Below, in pieces: positions 1-12,700 of a stretch of 64,000 nucleotides of DNA (position 1 is its first letter; each line of letters opens with the position of its first letter). Source of the stretch: Catonia carolina (Eukaryota > Arthropoda > Insecta > Hemiptera > Achilidae); the NCBI GenBank assembly GCA_035578175.1, contig JAQMRL010000001.1, positions 63,077,553 to 63,141,552 of the forward strand, in the 5' to 3' direction. The notes under the pieces were generated by a model that saw only the letters and a program-made list of their open reading frames with translations, had not been told where the DNA came from and ran no database searches. The translations under genes were made by a program, and so were the position numbers.

Positions 1-578
1 TACTTGAAAAAGTATATACCTCCCAGCCCACACATTGTATTTGGGCAATAACTTTTTATTTCTTTCCTACTACCCTTTTTACGCAAAATTATTAATTTAC
101 TACACTTCCAATCCTTTGAAAATACTGAAATAATAATAATTTCTTATGGGATTGATTTGTTCAACTTCATTTGATCAGCTTCTCTAGAAAAAAAAAATAG
201 TACATACAACATCTTTTCTTAACAATTAATGGTGAAAATCGTTTAAACTAATTAATTATGTAATTTATTTAATGTTTCGTGCAAATACAACTACTGTAGA
301 CCAAAATCTCATGCATAATTTTGAAGATGCAGATTAGGTGTTTAAGCGTGGTTTTTTCCGCTTTGGAATAATAATGCATTCTTTACTATTGTTTTCCAGG
401 GTAATTGTCATGGAATAGTAATATAAAATCCAAAATATTTGTGGAGTGCAAACTTTGCCTCAGAGTGTAGAATAGCTTCGTGGAACTGGCCTCTAGTTCT
501 CAAACTAGTTTTTAGTTGCTCTTAGCTTTAAATGCTTCTTTTGATGGATGACTGAAAATATGTGGCTAATTTTTTCAG
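1..578. other. Intron sequence upstream of the first visible NSMCE2 exon
   Basis: AT-rich and without an open frame or splice pair that would give the missing N-terminal exon. Read as intron because the exon at 579 starts inside a codon. No repeat was recognised. Confidence 0.5.
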
Positions 579-736
579 CTGATGAACAAGAAGGAATGCT
601 TAAAGAAATAAGGAGCATTGCCACTGAATATGAAAGTCTTCAGTCAGAGTGGGTTGTAGCTACAAATGCATTACACGCTGTGAAAGAAAAAATTGATGCC
701 ATGGATGGAAATGATTCACCAGTTAATGTGTTTCAA
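579..736 (+). CDS. NSMCE2: NSMCE2 first visible exon
   Basis: The acceptor is a T-run followed by CAG ending at 578, and the donor is GTAAGG at 737. The exon begins with the last two bases of a codon, so an upstream coding exon must exist. It encodes 52 residues including ESLQSEWVVATNALHAVKEK, a heptad-like helix fitting the SMC5-binding arm. Confidence 0.85.
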
Positions 737-3700
737 GTAAGGTTAATAATTTTTTAAATATTTTAAAAAATTTAATCTTTTCATGTTTTTTATATCAATA
801 GAGAACATGTGCATGCTTTTTTGTTACAGAAAGGGTTTGTTCCAAAAATTCCGGTAATTTTTTTTATCCTTTATTGAACATAAGTTTACAATCTCTTTAG
901 AACTTTTCGAAGTACTCTTCTCCTGACTCGATGCACATTTTTCAAGGCTTCATCTACTCCTCATAGGCTCCCTGAAAGGCCTCAACGGGGACCTCTTAGA
1001 TAGGCTATCGAAGCTTCTTTTACCCTCTCCACTCCCATGGTGGTGTCCTTTCAGAGTTATTTCTATTGTGTATACAGAATTCAGCTGATTCCAAGTCAAA
1101 ATTTCAGGCTTGGTTTTGTAGTGTTCGAGCAATTCCCGGCACTTAGACAGGCACTATTCCTTCATGTCGTCAGTGAAAGCTTTCAGCACCATCTAGGTGT
1201 TGGCCTTTCTCATGTCAAAATTCTCTGTTAAAATGTGGTGAACAAATGATTTGGATACGTCACTTTCTTCGACTAATACCTGGATACTCATTCGTCATTT
1301 CCAGTTCAAAAGTTGTCGCACTCTTTGGACCGTATCGTCAGTTTTTCGTTGACAAGTGCCCTGAGCGCTTGTCATCAAAGGTTTCGCAACCCTCCTAAAT
1401 CCTCTTGTGCCACTCCAAAGTTTGATTCAGTTTTATTTTGCATCCTCCACGAAGGCTTGCCTAAGCATTTTTAGCGTATCTGCACCATTTTTAATTTAGT
1501 AGTGTTATAATGCTCCAAATTTTCCGCTGCAGGTGACTGTTGACAGGCATTTTCTATCTAAGACCCTCTACCATTTCTTCCATCAGAAGCCGCACTGCGC
1601 AAGTGTAAGTAGCTGGCTATGGAAATTCATTACCAGAACTTTAGGGACAGACCCTGTGCGTTGTAACTACTAGGATAACAACTATTGATAATGTAATTAT
1701 GTTGGGTGTTAAAAAAATATTGTAAAGTACAGTCGATTCTGTATAATTGATCCACTGGTTAATTGGGGGAGCTGGTTTTTTGGGACAGTTCTTTAATGGA
1801 CAAAAACAGAACGGGATTTTACATTGATAAGTACTTCGTTTATTCAGTCCATAATGCCACTTATTGGGGCCAATCTGATGTATGTAAAAATATGTTTTAT
1901 TAAAACCATTACAGGTCAGCGAAGAACTACATGTGGTTCTAAACGGCAAGATAAGATAATGGGCAGGATAGAAATAGTAAAAATTTTGACAGATAAACAA
2001 TAGAAATCATACATCAGTGATAATAAAAAAGTTATTTACAGTACAATGTGTAGGCTACATAATCGTCATTGCGCAAATTTCAGTGAGTCATATCCACTAG
2101 TTATGCCCAACCTTACAAGCTGTATAGCCTCCTTGTAACTTATGGTTTGTTATCACTTGTCATACATACATAGAATATTCGCAATTCCATGCTTCTCATC
2201 AGTTTTTGTGATTTCATGAGTGTACTCTAACATACTGTTTTTCGAGTCTGGTTGTTTTGTTATCTGCAGGCATACTTTTTTTTTAATTCCCATTCGTTTC
2301 ACACATCGTGTTGATATTTTTAAGCGTAGGCTTACAGTACAGTACCTACTATTAACGTCTTTGTGAGTTAAAAGTCGCGTAACGATATGACTGTGTGAAT
2401 GAATAAAGCTTCTTGACAAAATAAAAACGTATCCACCTAACTTAAGCCAACGTTAACTGTCGGAACTAACTGGTGTATCGAAAATTATGATAGCTTCTAT
2501 CATGCTCCAAGAAAATTAAAATATACCAAGAGTGAGCATTAAAAGATCATTGACATCTCAGAAAAGAAAACATAAAGGAAGGATCCATTTATTGAGAAGC
2601 GTTAAATTAATGGTTCGCCATTGTAACTTTGCAAGATGTTAGTGTCAATGGTCCAATGCTTAAAACCAAGGTAAAAGGTTTTGCTAAAACGTTAATCATT
2701 GTTCTGATACCCTTTTATTTTTTCGTGTGTGTATGGATAGAACTTGCTTATCAAATTTATGTATGTGATAATTTTAATAAAATACAGTATCGTAACGCCA
2801 CATTTTACGAATTCGTTTATTAGGGCCAGCCGTTTAATTGGGCCAAAATGCTCTGGTCCTGATGTGCCCCAATTATCCAGAATTGTCTGTATTTCGATTC
2901 TAAGTGTTTACTTATCTATTACAAAACTCAATTTTAACAAAATGAACTGTGTGAACTTTTTATGATTCTACATAACAGTTGCAATTTAATAAGCATTTAA
3001 GGATGAGTAATATGTTTTGATCTTGAAATGTTTTTGTGCAAGTAATCTTGTATTTTCCATTGCAGCATCTGACATTTATTTTCTGGAATATAAGCTATTC
3101 ACATTACATTCGCTGTAACTATTTGATATTAAAAGTTTTAAGCCTCATTGTTGTAATCAATGGAATATTTAAACCGAACAGCTGTATGTGTTGATTCATG
3201 TTGTTTGATTCAAGTTATTTGGTACCCAGTGGAGAGATATTTGGAGAAGTTTTAATTTGTAGGCCTACACATTCTGGTTTGCACAACCAACAGAAATGCA
3301 AACTATGAGGAATGTTTAATTATTAATGTAGAAATAAATTAATCATTGATTTTAAATGGCCATATCATTTTTTAGTTTCGTTTTAGTCTTGATTAAGTTT
3401 TAAAACATTTTGACTTAATTTAGCCTGTTATTAAGTTAATTATTTCAGTGTAATTTGTAGTTGTTATAACTGTAAACATTATTTAAATAACTGATTTAAA
3501 TAAATGTTTGTTATAGATTTAAAAAGAGGTTGTTATTTATAAATAACGGAATCCTGAAAGAACCTGAAAGAAATATCACAATTTTGTTTTTAATTGAAAT
3601 TTTTTTAAATAATCTTGTCTGTTAGTATTCTAGTATCCTTTGATGTAAAATTACTAGGAAATTCAGTGAAAAGAAGAAGTCCTTAATGCAGTAATTTAAT

Positions 3701-6700
3701 TGGTGTCTTAGAAAAATTAGTTAAAAAATTTAATAATTAGACAATTCTTTATTTGTAGATGTATGAAGAGGAATATCAGCAGTCAGAAGAATCAACCTCT
3801 AAAAAGAGAATGAGTCATACGAAAAAATTTGAAAAAGAATTTGATGACAAACTGAACAGTCTAATGAGAGCAAGTAAGTCTATGAACACTATGTACGTTC
3901 AATAATTTTTTCATTATTTGTTTCATCTATAAGCCTTCTCATTGTCTGAATTAGCAGTGAATGCAAAACAGTCAGATGTAAATAATACAAATTTAGTCAG
4001 CTGTCTTGACATTTTATTAAAAATTATATACAGTCAATTCCGGATAATTGGAGCACATAGGGACCGGAGCATATTGGCCCAATTAAACGGCTGGCCCTAA
4101 TAAACAAATTCATAAACTATGGTGTATACGATACTGTATTTTATTAAAATTATCACGTACATAAATTTTACATGCAAGTTCCATCCATATACACACGAAA
4201 AAAAATAAAAGGGTATCAGAACAATGATTAACATTTTAGCAAAACCTTTTGCCTTGGTTTTAAGCATTGGACCATTGACACTAACATCTTGCAAAGTTAC
4301 AATGGCGAACGATTAATTTCAACGCTTCTCAACAAATGGATCCTTCCTTTATGTTTTCTTTTCTGAGATGGCTATGATCTTTTAATGCCCACTATTGGCG
4401 TATTTTAATTTTCTTTGAGCACAATACAAGATATTGTAATTTTCAGTACACCAGTTAGTTCCAATAGTTTGTTGGCTTAATTTAGGTGGATAAGTTTTTA
4501 TTTTGTCGAGAAGCCTTATTCATTCACACAGTCATATTGTTACGCGACTTTTAACTCACAAAGATGTTGATAGTAGGTACTGTACTGTAAGCCTACACAT
4601 AAAAATATGAACATGATGTGTGAAACGAATGGGAATTAAAAAAATAAAAAAGTATGCCTGCAGATAACAAAACAACCAACTCAAGAAACTGTGTTACAGT
4701 ACACTCATGAAATCACAAAAACTGATGAAAAACATGGAATTACAAACGTTCTATATACGTATGACAAGTGACAACTAACCATAAGTTGCAAGGAGGCTGT
4801 ACGGCTTGTAAGGTTGGGCATAACTAGTGGATATGACTCACTGAAATTTGTGCAATGATGATTGTGTAGCCTACACATTGTAATTAAATAACATCTTTAT
4901 TATGACTGATATGTGATTACTGTTGTTTATCTGTCAAAATGTTTACTACCTCTTTTTTTTGTCATCAGTCTCGACTGGTTTGATGCAGTTCTCCACCCTG
5001 TTCTATCTTGCGCAAGTCGTTTCATATCTACATACCTGTTACACCCTACATCTTTTGTAATTTGCTTTATACAGTTGAAATCCCTTAACGCGAAAACGGT
5101 TAACACGAAAATTCGGTTAACGCGAAATGTTTTTCTGGTCCCTACTAAGCGTAATGTATTTTTTATACGTTTTTATTCTGATAACACGAACAATTCTATA
5201 CTGAAATATCGGTTAGCACGAAAAAATATCAAGAGTTAAAAACAGGAAATAGATTTTGAGAAAATATTTCTGGGAATTATGTAATGAATTTATCGCTGGA
5301 AATGAAGATCCCATTGTGGAGTCCACTAGTACAGAGCGATAACAAAGCAAAACCCTGCCCTACAAGTTACCACGCCCACATTCCAAACCCTACCGTTTTC
5401 GATGTTAAGCTAAATTCAATACAGTGCAGTTAGCGTTCAGTGCGTGTCCGAAACAGTAGTGTTGTACCGATCTGTTGTTCCTAAGTTATGCAAAACAAAA
5501 GCAGGTTATTTTAAACTGAACAGTAGTTTTGAGTGTAGGTTTTATTTTAAAGTGCAATTGTGTGTAAGTTCAGTGCAGAGCACCGGTCAGTAATTATGGA
5601 AAGAAAGCGTAAACAAACGGCGTTATCCATGAAAACCAAAATGGCGCTTCTCGATGCTGTTGAAGAAGGTAAGAAAACAAAAAGTGAAATTTGTAAACAG
5701 TTCAATGTACCAAATTCTACTCTCTCTACAATTTTAAAAAATAAGGAAAAAATAAAACAAAATTATGAAACTAGTAAATTTGATCCCGATCGCAAACGGT
5801 TAAGGACAGCTAATCACGAGAACTTGGAAACTGCAGTTGTGGCATGGTGTAAGCAGGCTAGGTCACAAACAGCTCCGATTTCTGGACCACTTTTGATGGA
5901 AAAGGCGAATGTATTTGCTGAAAAGTTAGGTTTAAAGTTCTCTGCAAATCCTGGCTGGCTCGAACGATTTAAAAAAAGAAATGGTATGATTTTCAAAAAC
6001 ATATGCGGTGAATCGTCATCTGTAACACCAGGAATGACATCGGAATGGCTCAGTTCAACATTACCTGCTTTATTAAAGGACTACCTTCCTGAGTGTATTT
6101 TCAACGCTGACAAAGCCGGCTTATTTTATCGTTGTTTACCGGACAAAACACTAACATTTAAGGGAGATAAGTGTACCGGTGGGAAAAAATCTAAAGAAAG
6201 AATCACAGTACTTGTCGCCTGCAACGTAGATGGTTCCATTAAACTGCCTCTGTTAGTTATTGGAAAAAGTCTGAAACCACGTTGCTTCAAAAACGTGAAA
6301 CAATTACCAGTTACTTATACAGCGAATTCTCGATCTTGGATGACTTCCGAAATTTTTTCGGACTGGCTGCTGACTCTCGACAAACATTTTTCTCGTCAAA
6401 AAAAGTCAATAGCGTTAATTATTGATAATTGTACTGCTCACTCGACTAACGTTAGACTAAAAAATATTAAATTGATATTTCTACCTCCCAACACAACGAG
6501 TATTTACAACCTTGTGATCAAGGAGTCATCCAAAATCTGAAGCATCACTACAGAAAAATACTTCTTCGAAAGTACTTGACGGCGATTGATGGAAAAACAA
6601 ATTTTAGCGTTAACATTCTGGACGCATGTAATATTGTACGTTCTGCATGGGATCTTGTGACTCCTACAACGATACAAAATTGTTTTCGTAAGGCAAGATT

Positions 6701-9700
6701 TTGTTTAAAAACTGTCGATTTTGTTGGTGAAGAAGAAGAAGTGGAAGCGGAACCGACTTTTGAGGATTTATTTAATCGTTTTACAGAGGCTAATCACGTT
6801 TCATTGCAGTTAAGTGAATACATCAACGTTGACGACGATCTTACGACAACACCAGTTTTCACAGACACTGATATCGTAGATAGCGTCCTGAAAGCTAGTG
6901 AAACAGGAGAAAACAGTGAGGAAGATGATGGGGAAAACACCGCAACAGACAATGATTTGGGAGTTCCAAGTGCTGCGGAAACGTTATCCGCGTTGCAAAA
7001 TGTACGGCGCTTCTTTCAAGCCAATTCAGACGGTGTAGAGTTATTGCAGAGTATAGACGGTTTGGAACATTTCATAGAAAATATAATTTTAAAGAATCGT
7101 GTACAAAAAAAAATCACGGACTTTTTCATAAAAGACTAGGTAGGTCTGTGTACCTAAATTATTTGTTTCTGTATTACATTTGTTTTCTTTTATGGAATAG
7201 TGGTAAAAATGTATTATTAGACCTATTGTATAGATAATAAAGCAGTTCAGTTCCAATTGCTAACATGATTTTATTAACATAGTCCGAACCATTAATTTTT
7301 TTTTGTATTCTTTTAACACGAAATTATTTTCCGGCCCCAACGATTTCACGTTAAGCGATTTCGACTGTGTATTCTAATCTTTGCCTTCCTCTACAATTTA
7401 CTCCCTCAATATTACCCTCCATTATTAATAGCCCAATACCTGGATGTCTTAGGATATGCCCCACTAGCTTATCCCTTCTTTTGGTAAGATGCTTCCATAT
7501 ACTTCTTTTTTCATCCACTCGCCTAAGAACCTCTAAATTACTTATTTTGTCCACCCACCTAATCTTTAACATTTTCCTATAACACCACATTTCAAAAGCT
7601 TCTATCCTCTTCTTTTCTACAGCCCCTATCACCCACGTTTCACTTCCGTATAATGCTACACTCCAAACATAATGTTTTAAGAAATTTTTCCTAATCTGTA
7701 AATCAATATTTGTAGTCAGTAAGCTTTTTTTCATTTTAAAGGCTTTTCTAGCTTGAGCAATTCTACTCTTGATATCACTTGTGCTTCTACCATCCTTTGT
7801 TATTTTACTCCCTAGATAGCAGAATTCCCGAACTTCCTGTATGTTTTCGTTGCCTACTTTTAAATTTCCCATCTCTTCTAAACCACTCTTGCTGCTGCAC
7901 AACAATTTCGTTTTGTTCTTATTAATTTTCATGAAGTAATCCTTTCTCAAGATCTCATCCATTCCATTTAAGGCATCCTCTAGTTCTTTCTTTGTCTCGG
8001 CTAATACTACTATATCATTGGCGAATCTCAGCATTTTTATTGTTTCTCCTTGAATTTTTATTCCTGCGTCAAATTTCTCCTTCACTTCATTTATAGCCTC
8101 TTCTATATACAAGTTAAAAAGTAGTGGTGACAAAGAACAACCTTGTCGTACACCTTTCCTTACAGCAGCCTCTTTTTCATACCCTTCGATTCTCAGAACA
8201 GCCGTTTGATTCTTATACAGACTGTAGATAACTTTCCTTTCTTTGTATTTAATTCCTAGCCTTTTCAAAGTTTTAAAAATTTTACTCCAGTCCAGATTGT
8301 CAAATGCTTTCTCTAAATCTACAAATGCCATATAAGTAGTTTTATTTTTCTTTATCCTTTTCTCAATAATCAGTCTCAGAGCCAATATTGCATCTCGAGT
8401 TCCCATTCTCCTTCTAAATCCCAATTGGTCATCGTCCAATACTTCTACTCGGTGTTCTATTCTTCTGTATATAACTCTTGTCAGTATCTTGGATGCATGG
8501 CATGTTAGGCTGATGGTTCTGTAATGTTCACACTTCTCCGCTCCTGACTTTTTTGGTATTGGAATCATAATAATTTTTTTAAAGTCCGATGGTACCTCTC
8601 CACTCTCATACATTCTGCACACAAGTTTGTATAATTTGTTTTGAGCAACTTCTCCACATTGTAATAATAATTCCGATGGTATGTTATCTATTCCTGTTGT
8701 CTTATTCATATTCATATCCTTAAGTGCCCTATCGAATTCTTCTCTTAGTATAGGGTCCCCTCTTTGATCTTCTTCAACATCAGTTTCTTGTTCTATCGCA
8801 TCATGTTCTAATTCTTTTCCATTGTAGAGTTGGTTTACGTATTCCTTCCATTTTTCAGCTCTCTCTTGGCCATTCAACAATGGTTTGCCATCTGCGCTTT
8901 GTAAATTAACAGCTTTCATCTTTCGTTCTCCAAAGTTTTCCCGTATTTTTCTGTAAGCTGCGTCTACTTTACCAACTGCCATTTTACTTTCAATGTCCGT
9001 ACATTTCGCTCTGATCCACTCTTCCTTCGCTTTCTTACACCTTTTGTTTATGGTATTTCTCAAGTAGCAATATTGCCTTTTACCTCTCTCATCCTTTGCG
9101 TTTTTATATTTTCTTCGCTCATCCATCAGTTCTAAAATATCATTAGTAATCCACGGTTTCCTACCTCTTCTTTTAGTATGTCCTATCCATTCTTCCGCTG
9201 CTTTCACTACCACCTCCTTGAAGTTTATCCACTCCTCTACATTTCTTGTGTCATTACCCCTTTCTTCTATCCCTTTTTGAATACTCTCCTGGAAACCTAC
9301 CTGGTTGTCTTGTTCTCTTAGTTTATCTACATCCCACCTAGCATTTTCCTGCCCCTTCTTCAGTTTTTTAAGTTTAAGCCTGCTATCCATTACTACTAAG
9401 TTATGATCACTCCCTATGTCTGCACCTGGATAGGCTTTACAGTTCATAATTTGGTTTCTGAATCTTTGTCTAACCATTATGTAATCTATCTGGTATCTTC
9501 CCTTGTCACCTGGCATCATCCAAGTGTATAACCTCCTTTTGTGATTCTTAAACAGTGTTACTACCTCTATCCTTCCCATTACCTTATCTTGCTGCTTATA
9601 ACCACGTGTAGTTCGTTAAACAGTTACTATCTCTATCCTTCCCATTACCTTATCTTGCTTCTTAGAACCACGTGTTGTTCGTCGTTGGTCTGTAATGGTT

Positions 9701-12700
9701 TTAATAAAACATATACTGTACTTACATCAGATTGGCCCCAATAAGCCTCATTATGGACCAAATAAACGGAGTACTTATCAATGTAAAATCCCATTCTGTT
9801 TTTGATCATTAAAGAACTATCCCAAAAAACCGGCTGCCCCCATTAACCAGTGGACCAATTATCCGGAATCGATTATATTTCTATTTTAAAAATTTTGTGT
9901 TTAATGATTTTTGTTGTGTTATCATTTTGTTCACTATTGTATCGTTTCCTGGGAATCAGTTGAAGTATTTTGCTTTGGTTATATGAGGGCCACTATTTAT
10001 ATTGTAACATATTGCTAAAGTCTTCCGGGATTGGGATAAAATAAATAATTAACAAACGATCGTTTGTAGTGGTAAGAAGTATTTATTACAAGTGTTAAAT
10101 TACAAATAATGGTCTTACTTAAATCTGCTAATAAATTGCAATTAACGGCAATCAAGATACTTATAATAAATAATAAATTAATGACATTAAATGAACTTAA
10201 CTATTAACTTGATTATCTCGCACTTAAATTAACTAAATCCTACTTGTCGTCGTCTTCATGGATTAGGCTATTCAAGCCTGTTCCGGCGTCCATCTTTTCC
10301 TCGGCCTACCAATATTTCTCTTTCCGATTGGTTTATAGAGCAGCGCAGATCGAGGAAGGCGGTCTTGTGACATTCTTATAACATGATCTGACCAATTTTT
10401 CCTGTAGGTTCTCAATATGCTCAAGAGTGGCTGGGCATCACACTCTCTCCTTATCTCCTCATTTCGGATTCTATCCTCTCTTGTACAACCTTTCACCTGC
10501 CTCAGGAATCGCATTTCTGCTGCCTGAATTTTTGATTCTTGTTTCTTTGTAAGGACCCATGTCTCGCTTCCATAAGCCAATGCTGGGATCGCCATTACTT
10601 TATAAAATTTGAGCAGGGTGTTCTTTCTAGCTCTACTCCTGAGGGATCGGTTTATTGCCCCACATATCATGTTGAACCTCGATATTTTTTGTTGAGGATC
10701 CCGGTCATAATCATGCGTTATGTCACATCCCAAGTATTTAAAATTTGACACTTGCTCCAAGATTTTGTTTTCGACTACTATTTTAGATCTTATAGGCCAT
10801 TTTCCACGAAAAGCAATGACTTTTGTTTTTCCTGCTGCTATTTTCATATTAAAGTATTTGCTTATGAGGCCGAGCCTATGCATCGCAACTTGCAGCTTGT
10901 CCTCAGATTCCTGTATGATTACAGTGTCGTCAGCAAACATTAAATGGTTCAGGTAAGTATTTCGGGTGAGAGAAATACCCTTGTCAACTTGGTGCTGCCA
11001 CACAAACATAAGCTCGTTCACATAAATATTGAACAAGGCAGGTGAAATTGGACATCCCTGTCCAACATTTTGCATAATTGAAATATCTGCTATACTGCTA
11101 AGAAAATAGTCATGGTCTAATATTAATAAAATTAGTTTTAATGATAAGGAATTCTTTTTTGGTCTATTATAATATTGTGAAGTTAGTATTTATTCATTGG
11201 CAGTAATATAACTTTAACTATATCATTTTAATTAGTTTTACTTAGTGTTTTTATCCGTTAGTTGTATTTATTGTATTTTGTGATTACAGATAGTTCTCGA
11301 GATGATGATATCATTGTAACTCAGTCAACAGTGAATTTAATTGATCCAATTAGTCAACTGATTATGAAGAATCCCGTTAAGAATACATACTGTAACCACA
11401 CGTATGATTTAGATACAATTACTGGATACATTAATTCTAAGAGAAATAAACCTGTTATGTAAGTTACTTTAATCTATTGCTACAAAGTATGTGGCATTTT
11501 TACATTGATTAAGTGTTCCCGTGTAAAAAGTATACAATCTAACTAGACTCTAACTGGAGAAGAACTATGAACAGATCGGTTGAACCTCTCTCCCCATTAA
11601 TCTGATGGTATAACTTGTCAAAAGAGTACATTTGGTTAAGAAGGGTAAAATGTCTCCCCGCACATTTTCCTTTTGACCTGATAATATCAACCTTTTAACC
11701 TGACAATATCGGGGTAAAAAATAAGGTACCCATGTTCAGTTGAGAGATATTAAGAAAGGATCAAAAAGATTGGTTATTAGTATAATGTGTTTCTTGCAAT
11801 GTGGTGGGTGAAATTTGGAATGTGAAAACTAAACATTCACATGTAGTTAGTCGCCCCAAATACTTTTTCAATGAAATTTTTTTCAAGATCGTGCAAAGTA
11901 TGTTTATTTATTTTAAAATTTTATCAAACATTTCTTCTCTTAAAAAGTATTGAAAAGAAACATTACAGAAAACAAACTGTCAATATCAGTCACATCTATA
12001 CGTATAAATCTGAATGTTTGTAGTTTTGTCTGGGAATTCTAACCCATAATGGGGGCCTCGGAGTGAAAAAATGATAAGAATCTTTTTTGTTCCTTGCCCT
12101 CTGAAATCCTCACGAAAGATCCAAAATCGAGGTGTGACTGCCCTGGGGTTCAAAAAACCTAAAAAAAATTTTTTGTCATCAGTCTCGACTGGTTTGATGC
12201 AGTTCAGTTCTGGTTTCCGCAAGTCGTTTCATATCTACATACCTGTAACACCCTACATCATTTCTGATTTGCTTTATAAACTCTAACCTTTGCTTAATTC
12301 ACTTCCTTAGTATTACCCTCCATTATTGATAGACCAATACCTGGATGTCTTAAGATGTGCCCCACTAGCCTATCCCTTCTTCTGGTAAGATGCTTCCATA
12401 TACTTCTTTTTTCATCCACTCACGTAAGAACCTCTAAATTACTTATCTTGTCCACCCACCTAATTTTTACTTTCTCTTGCCTATATTGTAACACCTCGTG
12501 AAAACGATACTAATTGAGGTGAACATAAATAAAAAAACACAACAATAAGTAAAAAAAAACAGGAAGCGTAGAATTGTGGTTGCTAAGGGAAAACATAAAT
12601 TAACCAAAGTAATAGTTGCACCAAAAGAAATTTTAATATTAAATTAAATCAACAAGAAAAGAGCAAAAAAATAAAAATAAAAAAATGCATGCAAAAGCTA

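Larger units (their letters stand above)
4954..9557 (-). mobile_element. RTE-like non-LTR retrotransposon, 5' truncated, split by a Tigger element
   Basis: The element is flanked by the 11-bp duplication TTACTACCTCT (4943-4953 and 9558-9568) and begins on the + strand with a T-run, the inverted poly-A tail. The - strand frame 7351-9579 reads the end of an EEP endonuclease (QIDYIMVRQRF, GSDHNLVVMD) and then a reverse transcriptase: IPIPKKSG, FVDLEKAFDN, GVRQGCSLSPLLFNLYIEEA, YGSETWV. The catalytic FADD box reads FANDIVVLAE, losing one metal-binding aspartate, so this copy is dead. The last ~36 codons (KQITKDVGCNRYVDMKRLAQ and on) lie beyond the Tigger, at 4961-5070. RTE-type is my best placement of the clade. 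Confidence 0.85.
4031..9875. mobile_element. Non-autonomous pogo/Tigger-like element, copy 2, split by a LINE
   Basis: The left end CAGTCAATTCCGGATAATTG at 4031 follows a TA. The right end near 9875 is the matching inverted repeat, slightly decayed, again beside TA. The body matches copy 1 in opposite orientation, including the QDVSVNGPMLKTKAKGFAK remnant on the - strand at 4240-4294. The interior is interrupted at 4954-9557 by an RTE-like LINE. With the LINE and one target duplication removed the element is about 1.2 kb, like copy 1. A ~40-bp tandem duplication (containing CTATCCTTCCCATTACCTTA) lies at about 9563-9660. Confidence 0.8.

Noticed and set aside
548..578. ATG at 548 as the start of NSMCE2
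   Set aside because: A T-rich tract and CAG at 577-578 form a splice acceptor, and the family needs more N-terminal sequence. The frame upstream is just open intron.
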